The notes below the pieces were generated by a model. It had not been told where the DNA came from, searched no databases, and worked only from the letters and a program-made list of their open reading frames with translations. 64,000 nucleotides of DNA from Microbacterium stercoris (GTDB lineage Bacteria; Actinomycetota; Actinomycetes; Actinomycetales; Microbacteriaceae): NCBI RefSeq assembly GCF_017592545.1, contig NZ_JAGFOA010000001.1, positions 407,577-471,576 on the forward strand, given 5' to 3'. A program made the translations under genes and the position numbers. Shown piece after piece: positions 34,035 to 40,782 of this stretch. How positions within the stretch are numbered: the first letter of the stretch is position 1; every line of letters begins with the position of its first letter.

Positions 34035-35005
34035 TCAGGCGCCGGTGAGCTCGGCGGCGAAGAGCTCGACCGCCTCGCGAGAGGCGGGCGCGAGGTCCAG
34101 CGCACGCAGCCGCGGGAGGTCCATCCGAAGGATCTGGCCGACGCGTGCGGCGTGGGGGGCGGGCGGCGCGGGGCCCGGGGGCCCCGCGGGGGCCGCGCGC
34201 GCACCCCCCCGCGGTGGGGCCCGCCGGGGGGGGCGGCCGCGACGGCCGGCGCCTCGCGGTGCAGCACGGCGAGGCCGTCGCGCATCGCGTCGAGACATGC
34301 GGCGAGCACCAGCGGATCGGCCTCGCGCTGCGTGATCGACGTGCCCTCGGCACGGACGCGCCAGTGCACCACCGGTTCGGCGATCGTGTCGATGGCTCGC
34401 GCGCCGACGTACAGCTGCTGCGTCACGGCCTGGTCCTCGTAGAGACCGGCGGGGAACCGCAGTTCGCGCCACAGCTCGGCTCGGCTCACCTTCGACCACG
34501 CGACGATGTTGCCGACCACGTCCGGATGCTGATCCAGGGTGACGCCCGTGAATCCGGCGCCGGTGGACGCCTCGACCCACGGCTGCACGGGAGAGGGGGA
34601 GTAGCCGCCGGCGTCATCCGGCCGCAGCCGCGAGTACTGCCCGACCGCGACGTCGCTCGCCGAGCGCTCGAGAGAGCCCACCAGCAGTTCCAGGGCGCGC
34701 GGCAGCATCACGTCGTCCGCATCGAAGAACCCGACATAGGGGGTGTCGACGAGCTCGAGACCCGTGTTGCGGGCGGCTCCGAGTCCGCGCTGAACGGGGT
34801 GCGTCACCACCGTGAACCGCGGATCCCGCTCGGCGAACGTGGAGAAGACGGATCCGGTTCCGTCGACGGATCCGTCGTCGATCAGGATCGCTCGCCACGC
34901 GTCGAGCGTCTGCGCCTGCAGCGAGGCGAGGGCCTCGGCCGCGTAGGGAGCGATGTTCCACCCCGGCACGACGACGGTGACGAGGGGAGGGGCGGCTTCG
35001 GGCAC
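34035..35005 (-). pseudogene. Family 2 glycosyltransferase, frameshifted by a G/C block
   Basis: The first about 250 residues are a good GT-A glycosyltransferase: TVVVPGWNIAPYAAEALASL, LIDDGSVDGTG, GLGAARNTGLE and GFFDADDVMLP (DxD). The frame is then lost in the G/C-rich block at 34150-34245; the expected C-terminus (VGQILRMDLPRLRALDL...ELTGA, stop at 34035) continues in another frame. Either the gene is truly broken or the block is a consensus error; I favour error or insertion. The GTG start at 35005 has TAGGCT at 35012-35017, 6 bases upstream. Confidence 0.8.
34150..34245. other. G/C homopolymer-rich block inside the glycosyltransferase
   Basis: About 95 bases almost without A or T, with runs of 6-8 G or C. 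It holds a palindrome at 34168-34187 and a C7/G8 hairpin at 34204-34233. It shares CCCCCCCGCGG with the block at 29034. It separates the two frames of the glycosyltransferase. Confidence 0.6.
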
Positions 35006-35025
35006 GACTCGAGCCTAGGCGCGGA

Positions 35026-36159
35026 TCAGCGTCCGACGGCCGCCACGGAGGCGGCGATCGCGTCTGCCACGGGGCTCAGGTGGTCGGCCCAGTGATGGGG
35101 CAGGGTGAGGCGCAGCGCCGTCTGTGCGACGTCGCGGGCGATGCCGAGGGCGAGCAGCACGTGCGAGGGATCGGTGCGGCCGGCGGCGCAGGCCGATCCG
35201 CTCGACGAAATCACGCCGCGACGCTCGAGCTCGAGCAGCACCGCCTCGCCGTTCACGCCCTCGAAGGTGAACGAGGCGGTGCCCGGCAGCCTTCGCACGG
35301 GATCGCCCGTGAGCCGTGCCGACGGAACAAGCGAGAGCACGCGCGCCACGAGTTCGTCCCGCCGCGCGCGCACCCGCGCGGCATCCGCCGCCTGCGCTGC
35401 GGCTGCCAGCTCCAGCGCGGTCGCGAGCGCCACGGCGCCCGCGACCGACTCGGTGCCGCTGCGGCGGCCGCGCTCCTGCCCGCCGCCGTGCAGCAGAGGC
35501 TCGAGCGGCACGCGCCCGCGCACGGCGAGCGCGCCCGTGCCCTTCGGCGCGCCGAGCTTGTGACCCGAGATCGACACGGCGTCCACGCCGAGGCCGGCGA
35601 GCGGGAGCCAGCCGGCGGCCTGCACCGCGTCGGTGTGGAAGGGCACCCGGCCGGCGGCGGCGCGCAGCGCAGGCAGGTCCTGCACGGTGCCGACCTCGTT
35701 GTTGGCGTAGGCGATGGAGACCAGTGCCGTGTCGTCGTGCACGGCCGAGGCGACGGCATCCGCCGACACGACTCCGGTGCCCGATACCGGCACAGATGAC
35801 ACCGTGAATCCGTGCATGCGCTCGAGATAGCGCGCCGACTCGAGCACCGAGGAATGCTCGATGGGAGTCGTCACCAGGTGCCGGGCGCCGCGCTCGAGCA
35901 GAGCGGCGAGCGCGATCCCCTTGACCGCGAGGTTGTTGGCCTCCGTGCCGCCGGAGGTGAACACGACGTCGCTGCGGCGCATGCCGAGCACGGCGGCCAC
36001 GCGCGCCCTCGCGTCCTCGAGGGCGGAGGATGCTCGCTCGCCCACCGTGTGGTGGCTCGACGGATTGCCGAACTCGTGCGCGAGGAAGGGGGCCATCGCC
36101 TCCCGCACCTCGGGGCGCACGGGCGTGGTCGCGGCGTTGTCGAGGTACAGCATGCTCAT
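35026..36159 (-). CDS. Cysteine desulfurase (NifS/IscS-like) in the NAD operon
   Basis: PLP enzyme that takes sulfur from cysteine for Fe-S clusters; 377 residues. The PLP lysine lies in SGHKLGAPKGTGAL and the persulfide cysteine in SSGSACAAGRTDPSHVLLALG. N-terminal MLYLDNAATTPVRPEV is typical. The start overlaps the nadC stop by 4 bases. Because NadA needs a [4Fe-4S] cluster, this NifS-like enzyme probably serves NadA maturation, as seen in other bacteria with nifS next to nad genes. Confidence 0.9.
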   Translation of the reverse strand: MSMLYLDNAATTPVRPEVREAMAPFLAHEFGNPSSHHTVGERASSALEDARARVAAVLGMRRSDVVFTSGGTEANNLAVKGIALAALLERGARHLVTTPIEHSSVLESARYLERMHGFTVSSVPVSGTGVVSADAVASAVHDDTALVSIAYANNEVGTVQDLPALRAAAGRVPFHTDAVQAAGWLPLAGLGVDAVSISGHKLGAPKGTGALAVRGRVPLEPLLHGGGQERGRRSGTESVAGAVALATALELAAAAQAADAARVRARRDELVARVLSLVPSARLTGDPVRRLPGTASFTFEGVNGEAVLLELERRGVISSSGSACAAGRTDPSHVLLALGIARDVAQTALRLTLPHHWADHLSPVADAIAASVAAVGR

Positions 36160-37034
36160 GAGAGCGTGACGTCGAGCCCGAGGTCGAGCGACGGCGCCGA
36201 GTGCGTCAGGGCCCCGACCGAGATCACGTCGACGCCGGTCTCGGCGATCGCGCGCACGGTCTCGAGGCTCACGCCTCCCGAGGCCTCGACCTGTGCCCGG
36301 CCCGCGATCAGCTCGACACCCGCACGCAGCTCGGCGACCGAGAAGTTGTCGAGCATCACGGTGTGCGCCCCAGCGGCGAGAACGGGCTCGATCTGCTCGA
36401 TCCGGTCCACCTCGACTTCGACGTGCACCGTGTGCGGCAGGTGGGCGATGCCGGCGCGCAGCGCCTCGGTCAGCGCCGCGTCATAGTCGGCCGCGCCCGC
36501 GGTGAGCACGGCGAGGTGGTTGTCCTTGGCCATCACCGCGTCCGAGAGCGAGAAGCGGTGGTTGAAGCCGCCGCCTGACAGCACGGCGTGACGCTCGAAT
36601 GCGCGCAGGCCCGGGGTGGTCTTGCGTGTGTCGACGATCCGCGTGGCGGTGTGCGCCACCTCGGCGACGTACCGTGCCGTGAGCGTCGCGATGCCGCTCA
36701 TCCGCTGCGTGAAGTTGAGGGCGACGCGTTCGGCGGTCAGCACGGCGCGGGCGGATCCGTCGACTCTCGCGATCACGCTCCCCGGCTCGAACGCGGAGCC
36801 GTCGGCGAGCAGCAGCTCGACCGACACACTCGGATCCGTCAGCCGGAAGGCCGACGCGAACACCTCGCCGCCGCTGAAGATCCCCGTCTCGCGGGCCACC
36901 AGCTCCGCGCGGGCCACGGTCGTCTCGGGCAGGAACGCCGCGGCCGTGACGTCGCCCCACGGGGCATCCTCGTCGAGCGCGGCCTGAACGACGCGGTCGA
37001 TGATCGACCGGGAGAGAGGACTGCCGTCGCGCAT
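36156..37034 (-). CDS. nadC: Nicotinate-nucleotide pyrophosphorylase (quinolinate phosphoribosyltransferase)
   Basis: Converts quinolinate and PRPP to nicotinate mononucleotide. 292 residues with the block DTRKTTPGLRAFERHAVLSG and GGFNHRFSLSDAVMAKDNHL that bind quinolinate and PRPP, and VEASGGVSLETVRAIAETGVD near the end. The ATG shares one base with the nadB stop (TGATG) and the stop overlaps the cysteine desulfurase start. Confidence 0.95.
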   Translation of the reverse strand: MRDGSPLSRSIIDRVVQAALDEDAPWGDVTAAAFLPETTVARAELVARETGIFSGGEVFASAFRLTDPSVSVELLLADGSAFEPGSVIARVDGSARAVLTAERVALNFTQRMSGIATLTARYVAEVAHTATRIVDTRKTTPGLRAFERHAVLSGGGFNHRFSLSDAVMAKDNHLAVLTAGAADYDAALTEALRAGIAHLPHTVHVEVEVDRIEQIEPVLAAGAHTVMLDNFSVAELRAGVELIAGRAQVEASGGVSLETVRAIAETGVDVISVGALTHSAPSLDLGLDVTLS

Positions 37035-38563
37035 CAGAGGGCTCCTGCCGTGGCGAGTTCGCGGGACGTGTGGAGGGGCGCGTCGGTGCGCCAGTGGGCG
37101 CCGGCGGAGTCACGGCGCGCGAACGCCGCCGCCACGACGGCTTCGGCGACCATCAGCAGGTTGGCGTCCTCATGCTCGGCCACGGTGACCGGATCGCGCG
37201 AGCCGGCCCGCCATGCGGCGATCGTCTCCCCGGCGAAGGCGAGGCCGTCGCCGTCGCGCAGCAGGCCGGCGTGCGTCCACATCAGACGCTGCAGCGCGGC
37301 GCGGGTGAACACCTCGGCAGCACCGCGGGCTCCGTCGCGCGGGGCGTGTGCGTCCCGCGGCGGCGCGGGGGCGATCGGGCCGTCCCAGGTCGGCAGCGTG
37401 CCGCGGCGCGGGCGTCCGGCCTCGGACACGGCCGCGGCCGCGCGTGCTCCGAACACCGCACCCTCGAGCAGCGAGTTCGACGCGAGGCGATTGGCGCCGT
37501 GCACACCCGTGCGAGCGCACTCGCCGATCGCGTACAGCCCCGGCAGCGTGGTGCGGCCGTCGACATCGGTGACGATGCCGCCCATCACATAGTGGGCCGC
37601 GGGCGTCACGGGCACGGCGGTGGCGCTCCAGTCGAGGCCGCGGTCGCGCACGGCCGCGTCGATCGACGGGAACCGGGTGGCCAGGTCCGGGATCGCGGTG
37701 GCGTCGAGGCGGACCGAGCCCGCGGCGGCGCAGGCGCGGGCCACGACGTCGCGCGGGGCGAGCTCGCCGTCCGGGTGGGCATCGAACGCGAAGTGCCGGC
37801 CCTGATCGTCGAGCAGCACGGCGCCTTCGCCCCGCACGGCCTCCGACACGAGGAACGGTGTTCCTGTCGCCAGCACCGTCGGGTGGAACTGCACGAACTC
37901 GAGATCCTGCACGGCGGCGCCCGCCCGCAGGGCCGCGGCGATGCCGTCGCCCGTCGCCACGAGCGGGTTCGTCGTGCGCTCGAAGACCTGCCCGATCCCG
38001 CCCGTGGCGAGCACAACCGCGTCGGCGGCGAGCACCGCGGTGCGGCCCTCGTGACCCACGCGGACGCCGAGCACCCGTCCCTTGACCACGACCAGGTCCT
38101 TCAGGAACGCGTGCTCGACGATCCGGACCCCGGCTTCACGCGCCGCGCGCAGCAGGGCGCTCTCGATCGCAAGTCCCGTGGCGTCGCCGCCGGCGTGCAG
38201 GATGCGCGGCTGCGAGTGCGCGGCTTCGAGGCCCGCGAGCAGTCGCCCTTCCCGGTCACGGTCGAAGGCGACACCCCAGTCGATCAGCTCGCGGATCCGC
38301 TCCGGACCCTCTGTGACGAGGATCGACACGGCATGCGGATCGCACAGGCCTGCGCCCGCCGTCAGGGTGTCCGCGACATGGTCGTCGATGCTGTCCCCGG
38401 GGAAGACGACGCCGGCGATCCCGCCCTGGGCGTGCCGGGTCGAGCCCTGGTCCGCGCATCCCTTGGTGACGATCGTGACCTCGACGCCCCGCTGGACCGC
38501 GTGCAGCGCGAAGGTCAGGGCGGCGATGCCGCTGCCGACCACCACCGCGTGGGTCGCGCCCAT
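37034..38563 (-). CDS. nadB: L-aspartate oxidase
   Basis: FAD enzyme that makes iminoaspartate for NadA. 509 residues. The FAD motif VVVGSGIAALTFALHAVQRG is at the N-terminus, QGGIAGVVFPGDS follows, and HYVMGGIVTDVDGRTTLPGLY with ANRLASNSLLEGAVFG carry the conserved active-site region. The ATG at 38563 lies just past the nadA stop (38565), which decides against the longer frame to 38596. Confidence 0.94.
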   Translation of the reverse strand: MGATHAVVVGSGIAALTFALHAVQRGVEVTIVTKGCADQGSTRHAQGGIAGVVFPGDSIDDHVADTLTAGAGLCDPHAVSILVTEGPERIRELIDWGVAFDRDREGRLLAGLEAAHSQPRILHAGGDATGLAIESALLRAAREAGVRIVEHAFLKDLVVVKGRVLGVRVGHEGRTAVLAADAVVLATGGIGQVFERTTNPLVATGDGIAAALRAGAAVQDLEFVQFHPTVLATGTPFLVSEAVRGEGAVLLDDQGRHFAFDAHPDGELAPRDVVARACAAAGSVRLDATAIPDLATRFPSIDAAVRDRGLDWSATAVPVTPAAHYVMGGIVTDVDGRTTLPGLYAIGECARTGVHGANRLASNSLLEGAVFGARAAAAVSEAGRPRRGTLPTWDGPIAPAPPRDAHAPRDGARGAAEVFTRAALQRLMWTHAGLLRDGDGLAFAGETIAAWRAGSRDPVTVAEHEDANLLMVAEAVVAAAFARRDSAGAHWRTDAPLHTSRELATAGAL

Positions 38564-38564
38564 G

Positions 38565-39896
38565 TCAGTTCGACCGTGCGGGGGCCTGGGGGACACAGGC
38601 GAGCATGCGATCGAGCGCGACGCGTGCGGGGTCGGCGACCGAGTCGGGCACCGTGATCCGGTTCACCACACGGCCCGCGACCAGCTCCTCGAGCGTCCAC
38701 GCGAGGTAGCCCGGGTGGATGCGATACATCGTCGAGCAGGGGCAGACGACCGGGTCGAGGCAGAAGATCGTGTGCTGCGGGTGCTGGGCGGCGAGGCGCT
38801 GCACAAGGTTGATCTCCGTGCCGACGGCGAAGGTGGTGGGCTCGGTCGCCTCCTCGATCGCGCGCCGGATCACGTCGGTCGAGCCGGCCTCGTCGGCCGC
38901 ATCGACGACGGGCATCGGGCATTCGGGGTGCACGATCACCTTCACGCCGGGGTGCTCGGCCCGCGCCTTCTCGATCTGCTCGACCGTGAAGCGGCGGTGC
39001 ACCGAGCAGAAGCCGTGCCAGAGGATGACGCGCGCATCGTCGAGCTCAGCCGCGCTCGAGCCGCCGAGCGCCCTGTTCGGGTTCCATATCGGCATCCGGT
39101 CGAGGGGCACGCCCATGGCCTTCGCCGTGTTGCGCCCGAGGTGCTGGTCGGGGAAGAACAGCACCCGACGCCCTCGGGCGAAGGCCCACTCGAGGACGGT
39201 GCGCGCGTTGGACGAGGTGCAGACGATGCCGCCGTTGCGGCCCACGAAACCCTTGATCGCCGCGGAGGAGTTCATGTACGTGACCGGGATCACCGGCAGC
39301 AGCCCGTCGGCATCCGGCACGTCGAGCGGGCCGTACAGGTCGGCGAGCTGCTCCCAGCACTCCTCGACCTGGTCGATGTCGGCCATGTCGGCCATCGAGC
39401 ATCCGGCCGCGAGGTTCGGCAGGATGACCGCCTGCCCGGGCGCCGACAGCAGGTCGGCGGTCTCGGCCATGAAGTGCACGCCGCAGAACACGATCGCCTC
39501 CGCGTCCGGCAGGGCCTGCGCGGCCTTGGCCAGCTGGAACGAGTCGCCCACGTAGTCGGCATGACGCACCACTTCCTCCCGCTGGTAGAAGTGGCCCAGG
39601 ATCACCACGCGGTCGCCGAGCGCCGCCTTGGCGGCGACGATGCGCGCGTGCAGCTCGTCCTCCGAGGCCTCGCGGTACGAGGCGGGCAGCGCGCCCTGGA
39701 GGGGCGAGCCGGTGGGGATGACGTCGCCCAGCGAGGCGCCCGGGCCGTAGCCCGGCACGGTGTCGAAGTCCCACGGCGCCGCGGCGAGGTCCGCATCGCA
39801 CGTCGAGCCGGCGGCGGATCCCGTGGCGATCGCCTGGATCTCGTGGTCGACGGACGGGTCGATCCGGCGGCTGTCGAGCAGGTTCAGAGCGGGCAT
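38565..39896 (-). CDS. nadA: Quinolinate synthase
   Basis: Condenses iminoaspartate with DHAP to quinolinate using a [4Fe-4S] cluster. About 443 residues. Cluster cysteines are in FCGVHFMAETA, WHGFCSVHRRF and CLDPVVCPCSTMYRIHPGYL. The ATG at 39896 follows AGAGG by about 8 bases. A candidate promoter with TTGCAC (39970-39965) and ATTAAT (39948-39943), spacer 16, lies upstream on the minus strand. It leads the nadA-nadB-nadC-desulfurase operon. Confidence 0.95.
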   Translation of the reverse strand: MPALNLLDSRRIDPSVDHEIQAIATGSAAGSTCDADLAAAPWDFDTVPGYGPGASLGDVIPTGSPLQGALPASYREASEDELHARIVAAKAALGDRVVILGHFYQREEVVRHADYVGDSFQLAKAAQALPDAEAIVFCGVHFMAETADLLSAPGQAVILPNLAAGCSMADMADIDQVEECWEQLADLYGPLDVPDADGLLPVIPVTYMNSSAAIKGFVGRNGGIVCTSSNARTVLEWAFARGRRVLFFPDQHLGRNTAKAMGVPLDRMPIWNPNRALGGSSAAELDDARVILWHGFCSVHRRFTVEQIEKARAEHPGVKVIVHPECPMPVVDAADEAGSTDVIRRAIEEATEPTTFAVGTEINLVQRLAAQHPQHTIFCLDPVVCPCSTMYRIHPGYLAWTLEELVAGRVVNRITVPDSVADPARVALDRMLACVPQAPARSN

Positions 39897-39991
39897 CGGG
39901 CACCTCTTCTGGTCGCGGCGACACTTACTGTGTCGGCGCCAGATTAATGTCCTGATGACCAGAAGTGCAATTCGGGTCAGGATGACCAGAA
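39897..39991 (-). promoter_or_regulatory. nad operon promoter with candidate NrtR sites
   Basis: Two direct copies of GATGACCAGAA (39954-39964 and 39981-39991, 27 bases apart) and an inverted TTCTGGTC at 39907-39914. The first copy falls in the spacer between the likely -35 (TTGCAC) and -10 (ATTAAT), where binding would block RNA polymerase. The region near the predicted start also holds a small hairpin (CGACAC-5-GTGTCG, 39919-39935). Which sequence NrtR binds here is inference. Confidence 0.6.
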
Positions 39992-40675
39992 CTAGAGGCC
40001 GAGATCCTCCGCTTCGGCGTTGTACCGGAAGAGACGTGCGGGGCGGTGCTTGCCCGTGCGGAACGACTCGGTCGGCACCAGCGCCTCGGAGCCCTCGAGC
40101 AGCCGGCGGAAGTTCGACGGATCCAGCCGGCGTCCGAGCACCGACTCGTACACCTCGCGCAGTTCGCTGAGGGTGAACTCGTCCGGCAGCAGCCCGGCCG
40201 CGATGCGGCTGTAGCCCACCTTGTTGCGCAGTCGCCACAGCGCGTAGTCGGCGATGCGGTTGTGGTCGAAGGCGAGCTCGGGCAGGTCGTCGACGTCGAA
40301 CCACTCGACGTTCTCGGGGGCACCCTGCACGGCGCGCTGGGCGTCGACCAGGTCGGATCGCAGAAGTGCCCAGTAGACGACGGAGACCACGCGGGTGGGG
40401 GAGCGGTCGACGTCGCCGAAGGTGTACAGCTGCTCCAGGAAGCTCGGCGCGAGGGCGGTGGTCTCGGCGAGTGTGCGCGAGGCGGCATCCTGCAGTCCCT
40501 CGGCCGTATCCAGCCATCCGCCGGGCAGCGCCCACTGCTCGAGGTGGGGCTGGCGAGTGCGCCGCACGAGGGGGATCATGAGCCTGTGCGCGTCGGGTTC
40601 GGGGCGCAGCGAGAAGATGACGGTCGACACGGCGACCCGGATCGGATCCGCGGCTCGCTCGGTCGTCTGGCTCAC
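39992..40675 (-). CDS. nrtR: NrtR-type Nudix transcriptional repressor of NAD synthesis
   Basis: 227 residues: a Nudix domain (to about 150) and a C-terminal winged helix (YSRIAAGLLPDEFTLSELRE, RLDPSNFRRLLEGSEALVP). The Nudix box is degenerate: GWLDTAEGLQDAASRTLAET keeps Gly, Glu and Arg but has Thr where the catalytic REx2EE needs Glu, as expected for a sensor that binds ADP-ribose without hydrolysis. NrtR represses NAD genes and is released by ADP-ribose. The GTG start has TAGTCT 7 bases upstream (40683-40688 on the minus strand). It lies just ahead of nadA, the expected target. Confidence 0.9.
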   Translation of the reverse strand: MSQTTERAADPIRVAVSTVIFSLRPEPDAHRLMIPLVRRTRQPHLEQWALPGGWLDTAEGLQDAASRTLAETTALAPSFLEQLYTFGDVDRSPTRVVSVVYWALLRSDLVDAQRAVQGAPENVEWFDVDDLPELAFDHNRIADYALWRLRNKVGYSRIAAGLLPDEFTLSELREVYESVLGRRLDPSNFRRLLEGSEALVPTESFRTGKHRPARLFRYNAEAEDLGL

Positions 40676-40740
40676 GCTCTCGAGACTACTTCGCGGCGGT
40701 CGTTCGGAGCGGGGGCGCGGGTCCGTGTCGCCACCAGAAC

Positions 40741-40754
40741 TTGACCCATGTCAA
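40741..40754. promoter_or_regulatory. Putative MarR operator, copy 1
   Basis: TTGA-CCCATG-TCAA, an inverted repeat 22 bases before the exporter start. With copy 2 it brackets a GATTAT -10-like element (40756-40761). The MarR gene lies at the end of the same transcript. Confidence 0.65.
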
Positions 40755-40768
40755 CGATTATGAGATGG

Positions 40769-40782
40769 TTGATGGATGTCAA
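40769..40782. promoter_or_regulatory. Putative MarR operator, copy 2
   Basis: TTGA-TGGATG-TCAA, the same 4-6-4 pattern as copy 1 and 28 bases away, overlapping the start codon of the exporter gene. Binding to both would block transcription of the exporter and marR together. Confidence 0.65.
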
